From Acidobacterium sp. (GTDB taxonomy: Bacteria; Acidobacteriota; Terriglobia; Terriglobales; Acidobacteriaceae): a stretch of DNA of 6,809 nt. The stretch spans positions 62,169 to 68,977 of the forward strand of contig PMAM01000109.1 in the NCBI GenBank assembly GCA_003152595.1, read 5' to 3'. Position numbers and translations under genes: made by a program. Every line of letters starts with the position of its first letter. The first letter of the stretch is position 1. The notes under the pieces are model-generated. The model made no database searches and was not told the origin of the DNA. It saw only the letters and a list, made by a program, of their open reading frames with translations. Shown in pieces: positions 1 to 5,484 of the stretch.

Positions 1-1652
1 GCCGTCGCGTTCCGTGCGCAGCGCGCGATCAGCTCCCGATCCAGCGGCTTGATGAATCGCGGATTGATCACCGCCGCCGAGTACCCCTGCTGCTCCAGCC
101 GCGCAGCGAGTTCCCTGGCCATCGGCAGCATTGGGCCCAAACCCAGAATGGCAAAATCGTCGCCGCTCTGAACGAGCTCCCCTTTGCCGAGCGGCAGGGC
201 TTGTGGATGCTGTTTCAGCTTCGCGCCTGGGCCGGTTCCACGCGGATAGCGAATTGCACTCGGCCCATCGTGCAGCATCCCCGTATACATCATGTCGGCG
301 AGTTCGTCTTCATCGGTCGGCGCCATCTGCACAATATTCGGCACGCCGCGCAAGTACGAGATATCGAACAACCCGTGATGCGTTGGACCATCGTCGCCGC
401 TCAGCCCGGCGCGATCCATGCAGAACATCACCGGCAGATTCTGCAGGCAAACGTCGTGGACAATCGGATCGAAGGCCCGCTGCAGGAAGGTCGAGTAGAT
501 TGCGCAAACCGGCCTGAATCCCCTGGTCGCCATGCCCGCGGCGAAGATCACCGCATGCTCCTCGGCGATGCCGACATCGAAGTACCTCTTCGGATGATGC
601 GGGCGGAAGAGATCGAGCGCGGTACCGTTGGGCATCGCCGCTGTGACGGCGACAATCTTGTCGTTCTCGTTCGCGAGGCGAACCAGGGTCTCCGCGAAGA
701 TCTCCGAGTAGGTCCGCTGGCCGCTGGACTCGGTCTTGCCCGTCTCCGGATCGTAGGGTCCCAGCCCATGAAACTTCTTCTGCTTGTCCAGCGCCGGCTG
801 AAATCCGCGGCCCTTCTGCGTAATCGCATGCAGGATCACCGGGCGCTCCTGCTGCTTCAGGAAGCGGAAGGTCTCGATCAGCAGGCCAAGATTGTGCCCG
901 TCCACGGGACCGTAATAGGTCAGCCCAAATTCTTCGAACAGAACCGATGGCCACAGCATTCCCTTCGCGGCTTCCTCGGCGCGCTTGACCACATTGACCG
1001 CACTCTTGCCTCCAATACGCGCCAGCAGACGGCCGGCACTCTCGTGCAGCTGGCTCACGCGTTGATTCGTAACAATCTTGTGCAGGTATTTCGCGATCGC
1101 GCCAACGTTGCGATCGATGGACCACTCATTGTCGTTCAGCACCACGATCAGCCGCTTTGTCTGGTCCGCGATATTGTTCAGCGCCTCGAAGGAAATGCCG
1201 TTGGTAAATGCCGCGTCGCCGGCGAGCGCGATCACGTGTTCGTTGCCGCCCGCCAGATCGCGGGCAACCGCCATGCCCAATGCCGCCGACAGTGCTGTGC
1301 CCGCATGTCCTGCACCATAGCAGTCGTGCTCGCTCTCCGTACGCAGCATGAAGCCGTTCAGGCCGCCTGGCTGGCGCATGGTTTCCATGCGGTCGCAGCG
1401 GCCGGTGAGCATCTTGTGCACGTACGCCTGGTGGCTGACGTCGAAAACGAATTTGTCCTGCGGCGTCTCAAAGACGGTGTGGAGCGCAAGCGTCAATTCC
1501 ACCACGCCAAGATTTGGCCCGAGATGTCCGCCGGTTTTCGATAGCGTGACGATCAGCCGCTCGCGAATCTCCTGCGCCAGAGATTCCAGCTGCGGTAGAG
1601 ATAATTTCTTCAGGTCGGCGGGGGAGTGAAGACTGTCGAGTAGGTCGCCCAT
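1..1652 (-). CDS. dxs: 1-deoxy-D-xylulose-5-phosphate synthase, C-terminus off the left edge
   Basis: Thiamine-diphosphate enzyme that condenses pyruvate with glyceraldehyde 3-phosphate to give DXP, the first step of the MEP isoprenoid pathway and a precursor for thiamine and pyridoxal; cytosolic. The frame is open from the ATG at 1652 to the window edge, giving 550 codons of a usual 620-640. Visible landmarks: TGGHLGPNLG with His43; the ThDP/Mg motif GDAAFTNG at about 145-152, followed by FEALNN; FEEFGLTYYGPVDGH ending at His253; the transketolase pyrimidine-domain Glu364 in GIAEEHAV; MDRAG (412-416) and THHG (424-427). The last visible residues, FIKPLDRELI, belong to the start of the C-terminal domain. 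The GDG motif reads GDA here, a variation of one residue. An in-frame GTG at 1682 is possible, but family N-termini begin close to the chosen ATG. No strong ribosome binding site is seen. Identity is sure. Confidence 0.97.
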   Translation of the reverse strand, partial: MGDLLDSLHSPADLKKLSLPQLESLAQEIRERLIVTLSKTGGHLGPNLGVVELTLALHTVFETPQDKFVFDVSHQAYVHKMLTGRCDRMETMRQPGGLNGFMLRTESEHDCYGAGHAGTALSAALGMAVARDLAGGNEHVIALAGDAAFTNGISFEALNNIADQTKRLIVVLNDNEWSIDRNVGAIAKYLHKIVTNQRVSQLHESAGRLLARIGGKSAVNVVKRAEEAAKGMLWPSVLFEEFGLTYYGPVDGHNLGLLIETFRFLKQQERPVILHAITQKGRGFQPALDKQKKFHGLGPYDPETGKTESSGQRTYSEIFAETLVRLANENDKIVAVTAAMPNGTALDLFRPHHPKRYFDVGIAEEHAVIFAAGMATRGFRPVCAIYSTFLQRAFDPIVHDVCLQNLPVMFCMDRAGLSGDDGPTHHGLFDISYLRGVPNIVQMAPTDEDELADMMYTGMLHDGPSAIRYPRGTGPGAKLKQHPQALPLGKGELVQSGDDFAILGLGPMLPMARELAARLEQQGYSAAVINPRFIKPLDRELIARCARNAT

Positions 1653-1882
1653 GGGGTTCCAGAGGGGTCCGCCCGGAAACACGAGAGGAGCGCGGACGAT
1701 TGTCCCGGAATCAAAAAAGACCCATAGCCGGAATCCGCGGGTTGCGCACTTGCACAGCGGGACGGCGGTCAGGGCCTTCTGGTCCGGAACATCCTCTGAA
1801 GAGCGAGTATACCGGGTTTGTCAGGCGCGCGTCTTTCGGCCTGCCACGCCAAATCGCGCAACGCTGGGACTCAGGCCGCCGC
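1653..1882. other. Spacer upstream of dxs, no gene seen
   Basis: This 230-base gap lies between the small helical-protein gene and the dxs start. Open frames crossing it are antisense or overlapping shadows without family resemblance. On the minus strand there is one good -10-like hexamer, TATACT at 1811-1806, but no matching -35 at 16-18 bases, so a dxs promoter here is only a guess. There is a run of six T on the minus strand near 1715, but no convincing GC stem immediately before it. dxs may therefore be read through from the upstream genes or have its own weak promoter. Confidence 0.5.
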
Positions 1883-2092
1883 TTAGTTAATCTCCCGCTT
1901 CCAGCGGAGAATGGCCTCGGACATCTCGTCCGCGCGTCGCTCCCAGCCCGCGGCGCTCTCCAGCATCTCTTCACGGAGGGCCGGGTCCGCGACATCAAGA
2001 GCCGCTGCACGCACACGACCAGCCAGATCACGCAAGGCCGTGGCCGTCTCGTCGAGCTTGCGGATCAGCTCAATGGGCGTGCCGTCCATCAC
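1883..2092 (-). CDS. Small helical hypothetical protein, coupled to the esterase
   Basis: A 69-residue protein with no function that I recognise. It is strongly predicted to be all-helical and charged, with heptad-like runs such as LIRKLDETATALRDLAGRV and a C-terminal helix containing WERRADEM. There is no signal peptide, membrane segment or cysteine. It resembles the many short helical proteins of bacteria that end in a WxxxAxxxE-type helix, which is a general resemblance and not a family assignment. The start is GTG at 2092 or ATG at 2089. The sequence GTGATG overlaps the TGA stop of the upstream esterase, a classic translational-coupling junction, so the two genes are almost certainly one operon and made in linked amounts. 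It ends with TAA at 1883. Reality as a gene is supported by the coupling and the clean composition; function is unknown. Confidence 0.7.
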   Translation of the reverse strand: MMDGTPIELIRKLDETATALRDLAGRVRAAALDVADPALREEMLESAAGWERRADEMSEAILRWKREIN

Positions 2093-2970
2093 GAGCCTTC
2101 AGCTTCCGAGTCCCGGCTGCCCAATTTACGCACGGCCGGGAAAAGAAATCGCAGCATAGGCCGCACGCGCTCCGCCCAGGAGGCCTCATCGTGCGTTCCG
2201 CCAGCGACCGTTTCAAAGTGCAGATCCACCTCATCGCGCCAGCCTTGTTTCCGCAACCGCGCGTGCAGCGTGTCCGCGTCGGTGAGCGTGCGGCGGCCTT
2301 CCTGGTCGCCTGCATCGAGCCAGATCCTCGGTCTGGGGTGCAGTCCGGGCGCAACGTCGTTGAGATACGCCAGGATATAGCGGTGATTCCACCAGACTGA
2401 CGGCGAAAGCACCGCCAGCCGGCCGAAAATCTCCGGGTGCGCGAGCCCCATCCAGAACGACACGAGACCTCCGAGCGACGAGCCGCCGATTCCGGTGTGG
2501 TCCGGTCCCGGATGCAGCCGATACCGCGCGTGCAGGAAGGGCAGCAGCTCGCGCGTGACCAGCAGCGCGTACTTGCCGGCCTCGCCACCGCCCAGCTTCA
2601 TGTCTCGCGTCGGCGTGTATTCGGCAAGGCGGCGCTCGCCGGCATTCGCCACTCCCACAATAATCAGCGGCTCCACTTCCCCAGCGGCAATGGCGTCGTC
2701 GGCGCTTTCCGCAACGCGCCAGGTTCTTCCGGGAACGAACGACGTCGCGGGATCGAAGAGGTTCTGGCCGTCCTGCAAAATCAGCAGTGGATAGCGGCGC
2801 TCGGAGTCCTGCTCATATGTGGGCGGTACGTAGACGCTGATTTCGCGGTCGCCCGGCAGGAAGCGGCTCGTGAATCCGGGATGTTTGTACACCCGAGGAT
2901 GGGGCGGCCCGCTCGGCGGCGGGACGGGTTGCGCCGGAGTCGGTGTCAGGCTCTGCGTCTGCGGCTCCAA
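2089..2970 (-). CDS. Putative esterase, alpha/beta hydrolase (esterase D / enterochelin esterase-like, PF00756 type)
   Basis: A 293-residue serine hydrolase of the family that includes esterase D, Fes-like enterochelin esterases and feruloyl esterase domains; the substrate cannot be read from the sequence. In order: a proline-rich N-terminal tail (residues 8-30), the family's opening strands ISVYVPPTYEQ (44-54), LLILQDGQNLFDP (62-74), IIVGVANAGERRLAEYTPTRD (about 103-123), the nucleophile elbow G-S-S-L-G with Ser165, the LSPSVWWN loop (188-195), a likely acid in LDAGDQEG (Asp219 or Asp222) and a likely catalytic His260 in GGTHDEASW. There is no clear secretion signal, so it is probably cytosolic. 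The start is TTG at 2970, the first usable start after an upstream in-frame stop, with AGGAGA about 12 bases before it. An in-frame GTG near 2893 would remove the proline tail but lacks a ribosome binding site. The stop overlaps the next gene's start. Confidence 0.9.
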   Translation of the reverse strand: MEPQTQSLTPTPAQPVPPPSGPPHPRVYKHPGFTSRFLPGDREISVYVPPTYEQDSERRYPLLILQDGQNLFDPATSFVPGRTWRVAESADDAIAAGEVEPLIIVGVANAGERRLAEYTPTRDMKLGGGEAGKYALLVTRELLPFLHARYRLHPGPDHTGIGGSSLGGLVSFWMGLAHPEIFGRLAVLSPSVWWNHRYILAYLNDVAPGLHPRPRIWLDAGDQEGRRTLTDADTLHARLRKQGWRDEVDLHFETVAGGTHDEASWAERVRPMLRFLFPAVRKLGSRDSEAEGS

Positions 2971-3041
2971 CGGGTTCGGGTCTCTCCTGGTGTGGTCGTG
3001 GCGCGTCGGCGGAATCTCCCGCGCTGTTGAGTTCCGATGCT

Positions 3042-3055
3042 TTACGATACCGTAA
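3042..3055. promoter_or_regulatory. Imperfect palindrome between divergent hydrolase genes, possible operator
   Basis: TTACGATACCGTAA reads as TTACGRTAYCGTAA on both strands, with 12 of 14 positions symmetric. It sits in the 103 bases between the TTG start of the minus-strand esterase and the ATG of the plus-strand hydrolase, 18 bases before the latter. The location suits a regulator acting on both genes, but no regulator gene is in the window and no clear -35/-10 pair was found next to it. A chance palindrome of this length is possible. Confidence 0.25.
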
Positions 3056-3073
3056 CGGCTGCGTGAACCTGGA

Positions 3074-3784
3074 ATGAATCGCGAATATCACAAGTGGTGG
3101 TCGTGGCGCCTGGATCGCGACATGGAGTTGCTCGTCTTCGGCCACGGTGGCGTTCCGATCGTCGTCTTCCCTTCCTCGCAGGGCCGCTTCTTCGAGTATA
3201 AGGACCGCGGGCTGGTCGCGGCTGTCGCGCACAAGATCGACGCGGGGCAGATTCAGCTGTTCTGCGTCGATTCAGTCGACGCGGAGAGCTGGTACAACCG
3301 CAATGTGCCACCACGCTGGCGGATCGCACGCCACGTGCAGTACGAGAACTACGTGATGGACGAGGTGTTGCCGCTGATCCGGCTCAGAAACCTCGACCCG
3401 CATCTTGTCGCGCTCGGCGCCAGCTTCGGCGGCTATCACGCGGTGAACATTGCGATGCGTCATCCGGATCGCTTTACTGGATTCCTCTCGATGAGCGGGG
3501 CCTTTGACCCGAGCAACTTCCTCGGCGGCTACTACGACCAGGACGTCTACTTCAACCTGCCGCCACACTACCTGGCGAACCTCAGCGATCGCTGGTATCT
3601 GGACCGCTACAGTCGCGGGACCTACATTCTGGGCACCGGCTGGGACGACCGCTGCCTGGGTCAGAACGAGAACCTGTCGCGGACGATGGGCGCGAAAGGC
3701 ATCCCGCACCACCTGTACATCTGGGACGCGTACAACGCGCACGACTGGCCGACCTGGGCTCGGATGATGAACGAGTATCTGTAG
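3074..3784 (+). CDS. Putative esterase, alpha/beta hydrolase (COG4947-like)
   Basis: A 236-residue alpha/beta hydrolase, distinct in sequence from the esterase encoded divergently next to it. It opens with NREYHKWWSWRLDRDMELLVFGHGGVPIVVFPSS, typical of a group of short uncharacterised esterases in which the strand ending in a PSSxG oxyanion loop is followed by EYKDRGL. The nucleophile elbow is G-A-S-F-G-G with Ser117, followed by YHAVNIAMRHPDRF, as in esterase D relatives. Acid candidates are Asp191/Asp192 in GTGWDDRCLGQN, and the likely catalytic His is His223 in NAHDWPTW. There is no signal peptide or membrane segment; it is probably a cytosolic carboxylesterase of unknown substrate. The ATG at 3074 has only a weak CTGGA before it. 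The gene runs divergently from the minus-strand esterase and converges on hpf across the 1-kb spacer. The fold is secure; the exact role is not. Confidence 0.88.
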   Translation: MNREYHKWWSWRLDRDMELLVFGHGGVPIVVFPSSQGRFFEYKDRGLVAAVAHKIDAGQIQLFCVDSVDAESWYNRNVPPRWRIARHVQYENYVMDEVLPLIRLRNLDPHLVALGASFGGYHAVNIAMRHPDRFTGFLSMSGAFDPSNFLGGYYDQDVYFNLPPHYLANLSDRWYLDRYSRGTYILGTGWDDRCLGQNENLSRTMGAKGIPHHLYIWDAYNAHDWPTWARMMNEYL

Positions 3785-3786
3785 GG

Positions 3787-3832
3787 CAGGGCTCAGGTGA
3801 CAGGTTACGGGTCACAGGTTTCAGGGCTCAGG
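3787..3832. repeat. Copy 1 of the 19-base repeat, bracketed by an 11-base direct repeat
   Basis: The core CAGGTTACGGGTCACAGGT occupies 3801-3819 and matches the reverse complement of 4749-4767 at 18 of 19 positions. It is bracketed by two exact copies of CAGGGCTCAGG (3787-3797 and 3822-3832). A 5-bp stem GTGAC/GTCAC (3797-3801 with 3811-3815) could form. It begins three bases after the stop codon of the plus-strand hydrolase, but there is no T run, so it is not a standard terminator. Confidence 0.75.
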
Positions 3833-3893
3833 ACGTTCCGCCAGCTGGTTCGGCACCCTCCTCTCCCCCCTCCCGTTCGGTGCGGGATAGTCG

Positions 3894-3922
3894 TTGAAAA
3901 CAAGAGAGTTATGCCCTATTAA
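3894..3922 (+). promoter_or_regulatory. Promoter-like -35/-10 pair without an obvious gene
   Basis: TTGAAA (3894-3899) and TATTAA (3917-3922) are separated by exactly 17 bases, matching 5/6 and 4/6 of the sigma-70 hexamers. No convincing coding region starts downstream on the plus strand. It could be chance in a locally AT-richer patch, or it could drive a short non-coding transcript. Confidence 0.22.
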
Positions 3923-3943
3923 CAAGCTTGACAACGTTCGTAC

Positions 3944-3960
3944 GTCCCGGATAGCGGGAC
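3944..3960 (+). other. Short perfect hairpin
   Basis: GTCCCG (3944-3949) pairs with CGGGAC (3955-3960) around a five-base loop. On the plus strand it is followed by TTGTTGG, too poor in T for a confident terminator. It lies about 22 bases downstream of the promoter-like pair. Confidence 0.4.
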
Positions 3961-4062
3961 TTGTTGGAGGTCCGGGCCAGCTCAGCTTCGAAGGTCGAGC
4001 GTTGCGGCTCAATCTCTCACCCCCTTCTCTTTTGCAGATTCAGGCCCCAAATTCCGGGCATG

Positions 4063-4096
4063 AAAAAGCCCCGCTGGCGCAAAGGCTCGCAGGGCT
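4063..4096 (-). terminator. Rho-independent terminator, minus strand
   Basis: Read on the minus strand, AGCCCTGC (4096-4089) pairs with GCGGGGCT (4074-4067), an 8-bp stem with one G-U wobble, around a 14-base loop, and is followed directly by five T (4067-4063). It lies about 100 bases past the end of the nucleotidyltransferase remnant, so it would end transcripts of that pair, and possibly of hpf if they read through. It is the best terminator in the window. Confidence 0.55.
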
Positions 4097-4201
4097 ACAC
4101 TTCTCCATTTCCAGAATGGCGGTTCGAAAAACAGAAGGCAAGGGAAAAGAGCGGGAGTGGGGGTACGAAAGTAAGGGTGCTCAATCGCGCGGCGGAAGGT
4201 G

Positions 4202-4470
4202 TCAGGCGTTTGAGATAGAGTCAGCGTTTCTCCCCAAGCCCGCTCCGACAGCTGAGACATCGCAGCGGCGAGGATCCGATTGCGGCGCTCCAAAGCTCGC
4301 AAGTGCGGCGTACGTGGCAGCGGCATTCTCTGGATCGGCTTTGATGAAGATGTCGAGATCTTTAGTGGCGCGCGGCTGGGCGTGGAAGGAAACGGCGTAG
4401 CCTCCGACGACGAGTACTTAACGCCGTGGGCGTGGAAGGACCGCAACAGTTCTTTGAAGTCGGGGAACAT
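4202..4470 (-). pseudogene. MNT-fold nucleotidyltransferase remnant, frameshifted and truncated
   Basis: From the ATG at 4470 the frame reads MFPDFKELLRSFHAHGVKY, then breaks. One missing base after the TAC at 4414 puts the rest in another frame, which from 4411 reads VVGGYAVSFHAQPRA, then TKDLDIFIKADPENAAATYAALASFGAP. With a Leu codon restored, this is the N-terminal half of a DNA-polymerase-beta-like nucleotidyltransferase: the GG motif (residues 23-24) and the metal-binding D-x-D (Asp38, Asp40) are both present. After about 4283 the similarity ends, and 26 unrelated codons lead to a TGA at 4202, so the rest of the domain, including the third acidic residue and the C-terminal half, is gone. 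Such enzymes often act in toxin-antitoxin-like pairs or modify RNA or proteins. It overlaps the small ORF at 4418-4618 by 53 bases. The remnant is almost certainly non-functional; a sequencing error could explain the frameshift but not the truncation. Confidence 0.75.
4377..4440. repeat. 14-base direct repeat inside the nucleotidyltransferase remnant
   Basis: TGGGCGTGGAAGGA occurs at 4377-4390 and 4427-4440, exactly 50 bases apart. On the minus strand both copies encode Ser-Phe-His-Ala. The spacing would be 51, a whole number of codons, if the missing base at the frameshift were restored, which supports a single-base loss between them. Confidence 0.7.
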
Positions 4471-4618
4471 CCGGCAGAGCTACTTTCATGGCGTAAACGG
4501 CGCGCGTGAGTTCGGAAACCGCCTCCATCCGCTCATGGACCGGGCGACTCCGCCAGTAGCGATACTCGTCCGCTTTCATCTCGGCGTGGTTGTTGTAGAC
4601 GTGGATCGCCTTATCCAT
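4418..4618 (-). CDS. Small protein upstream of the nucleotidyltransferase remnant
   Basis: A 66-residue ORF starting MDKAIHVYNNHAEMKADEYRY and continuing WRSRPVHERMEAVSELTRAVYAMK, then DVPRLQR. I recall similar short proteins, with the EMKADEYRYW and RPVHERM signature, directly upstream of MNT nucleotidyltransferases in acidobacterial and related genomes; this recall is unverified. The protein is mostly helical, charged and soluble. A role as the regulatory or antitoxin-like partner of the enzyme is inference only. The ATG at 4618 has no good ribosome binding site. Its last 17 codons overlap the first codons of the nucleotidyltransferase in a different frame, and both frames look family-like there. 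With its partner broken, this ORF may itself be a relic, though it shows no internal damage. Confidence 0.5.
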   Translation of the reverse strand: MDKAIHVYNNHAEMKADEYRYWRSRPVHERMEAVSELTRAVYAMKVALPDVPRLQRTVAVLPRPRR

Positions 4619-4663
4619 GACTCGTTTGTAGCACCCGGGGAGGCGATGTTCAATGGGCGGAAC

Positions 4664-4767
4664 CAGGTTGCCGGTTACAGGTTACAGGTCGCAGCAACTG
4701 CCTACCGAGGGATTTCTTTCCTCTGATTTGGGGGCGTCGCCGGTTCTCACCTGTAACCCGTAACCTG
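4664..4767. repeat. Inverted 19-base repeats downstream of hpf (copies 2 and 3)
   Basis: CAGGTTGCCGGTTACAGGT (4664-4682) and the reverse complement of 4749-4767, CAGGTTACGGGTTACAGGT, agree at 17 of 19 positions, with a 66-base gap. Transcribed leftwards from hpf, whose stop codon ends 11 bases before the first arm, they could fold into a long-looped stem at the 3' end of the rpoN-hpf message. No T run follows, so any effect would be 3' stabilisation or weak termination. Together with the copy at 3801 they make a small dispersed repeat family. Confidence 0.75.
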
Positions 4768-4778
4768 TTCCCCCGTAT

Positions 4779-5435
4779 CTAAGGCGCTTCGATCAGCTCC
4801 ATCTTGCCATCGCGCATGCGGTGCAGCACGCAGAGCACGCCGTCGGTATTGCGGAAGACGAAGACGTCGCGGTCGCGAAACTCCGCTTCCTTGACCGCTT
4901 CTTCTATGGTCATGGGGCGCAGGGCCACTGAATCGAGCGAGCGCACGATGTGCGGCTCAGAGATGGGCCGGGTTGCCGGGAAGGTATGCACCGTCACCGG
5001 CACGACTGTTTTCGAGGGGCGCTTGCCGTTGGCCGCCGCGACTGGCGCGCCGTTCTCCGGCTCAGCGTTCTCCGCCCTGGTACGGCTGGCTCTGCGCGCG
5101 CGCACCGGCAAAACCTCGTTGGGCAGCTTCTCTTCCTTGGGCTGGCGCTTGATAGTGTTCTGCCGCTTGCGGAAACGGACGGCCTGGGTCTCGGCACGGT
5201 CCAGCGCCTCGCGCAGCGCCTGCTCCATATTGTTCGACTCGGCAAAGCCGACGATCTTGCCGGCCCGCATCTTCACCGCTACGTCGGCGGTCTTGCGATA
5301 TTTCTCCGAGGTCAGCACGATGTGGGCGCCGACCACTTTGGGCAACAGCTTCGCGATGCGCTCGATCCCTTCGTCGCCCAGACGGCGGAGCGAAGGGGTA
5401 ACGGTGACCTGCCTTCCTGTGTACTCGGCCTGCAT
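4779..5435 (-). CDS. hpf: Long-form ribosome hibernation-promoting factor
   Basis: Ribosome-associated protein that binds the 30S decoding region in slow growth and, in the long form, dimerises ribosomes into inactive 100S particles. The 218 residues comprise an N-terminal S30AE domain (about 1-95: MQAEYTGRQVTVTPSLRR opening, AHIVLTSEKYRKTADV, then NMEQALREALDRAETQ), a basic and flexible linker (about 96-160) and the C-terminal dimerisation domain (about 161-218: IVRSLDSVALRPMTIEEA, then FRDRDVFVFRNTDGVLCVLHRMRDG). The start is the ATG at 5435, preceded by AGGAG at a 6-base spacing. A TTG 18 bases upstream is in frame but would include the ribosome binding site as codons and add residues absent from the family. 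It lies 39 bases after rpoN on the same strand, the order seen in many bacteria, so it is probably co-transcribed. The stop is TAG at 4779. Confidence 0.95.
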   Translation of the reverse strand: MQAEYTGRQVTVTPSLRRLGDEGIERIAKLLPKVVGAHIVLTSEKYRKTADVAVKMRAGKIVGFAESNNMEQALREALDRAETQAVRFRKRQNTIKRQPKEEKLPNEVLPVRARRASRTRAENAEPENGAPVAAANGKRPSKTVVPVTVHTFPATRPISEPHIVRSLDSVALRPMTIEEAVKEAEFRDRDVFVFRNTDGVLCVLHRMRDGKMELIEAP

Positions 5436-5462
5436 GGAAAACTCCTGTCTCAAGGGGAGATG

Positions 5463-5484
5463 CCGCAGCGGCCTCTAGCTGCGG
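5463..5484 (-). promoter_or_regulatory. Hairpin spanning the rpoN stop codon, before hpf
   Basis: CCGCAGC (5484-5478 on the minus strand) pairs perfectly with GCTGCGG (5469-5463) around an 8-base loop that contains the rpoN stop codon TAG (5477-5475). The hpf ribosome binding site lies about 17 bases further on. No T run follows, so it is not an intrinsic terminator. It could affect coupling, RNA processing or access to the hpf start; this is inference. Confidence 0.45.

Larger units (their letters stand above)
3785..4778. other. About 1 kb spacer with repeats and a decayed gene pair
   Basis: This stretch separates the plus-strand hydrolase from hpf. It contains, left to right: a repeat copy inside an 11-base direct repeat (3787-3832), a pyrimidine-rich run (3857-3874), a promoter-like pair (3894-3922), a small hairpin (3944-3960), a minus-strand terminator (4063-4096), a truncated and frameshifted nucleotidyltransferase (4202-4470), a 66-codon ORF (4418-4618), and an inverted pair of 19-base repeats (4664-4767). 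Open frames across 3894-4400 on the plus strand and 4009-4470 on the minus strand look like low-quality chance frames in a region rich in short repeats. Confidence 0.7.

Noticed and set aside
201..1544. A 447-codon open frame on the plus strand
   Set aside because: It is fully antisense to dxs, whose protein sequence is unmistakable, and its translation is Arg/Ala/His-rich with no family likeness. It is a GC-rich shadow frame.
1806..1811. TATACT as a firm dxs promoter
   Set aside because: No -35 hexamer at a proper distance; the only CTGACA nearby is seven bases away.
2437..3030. A 197-codon plus-strand open frame over the esterase
   Set aside because: Antisense to a gene with an intact catalytic serine and family motifs; its own translation is arginine-rich and has no recognisable domain.
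3272..3742. A 156-codon minus-strand frame rich in Val and Ala
   Set aside because: It is the antisense shadow of the plus-strand hydrolase; the valine-rich texture is typical of a reverse frame of GC-rich coding DNA.
3894..4400. A 168-codon plus-strand frame in the spacer
   Set aside because: No recognisable motif, it crosses the terminator and the nucleotidyltransferase remnant, and has no ribosome binding site.
4009..4470. A 153-codon minus-strand frame taken as one whole gene
   Set aside because: Only its first 19 codons are nucleotidyltransferase-like. After 4414 the conserved motifs continue in a different frame, so the rest is an out-of-frame artefact followed by spacer.
3787..4767. 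The three 19-base repeats as a CRISPR array
   Set aside because: Only three copies, in mixed orientation, with spacings of hundreds of bases and no cas genes.
5436..5453. TTG start that would lengthen HPF by six residues
   Set aside because: The extension is made of the ribosome binding site itself, and family proteins start at the MQAEYTG position, where an ATG has ideal spacing from AGGAG.
5463..5484. The rpoN/hpf hairpin as an intrinsic terminator
   Set aside because: It is not followed by a T run and it sits inside a widely conserved two-gene unit.
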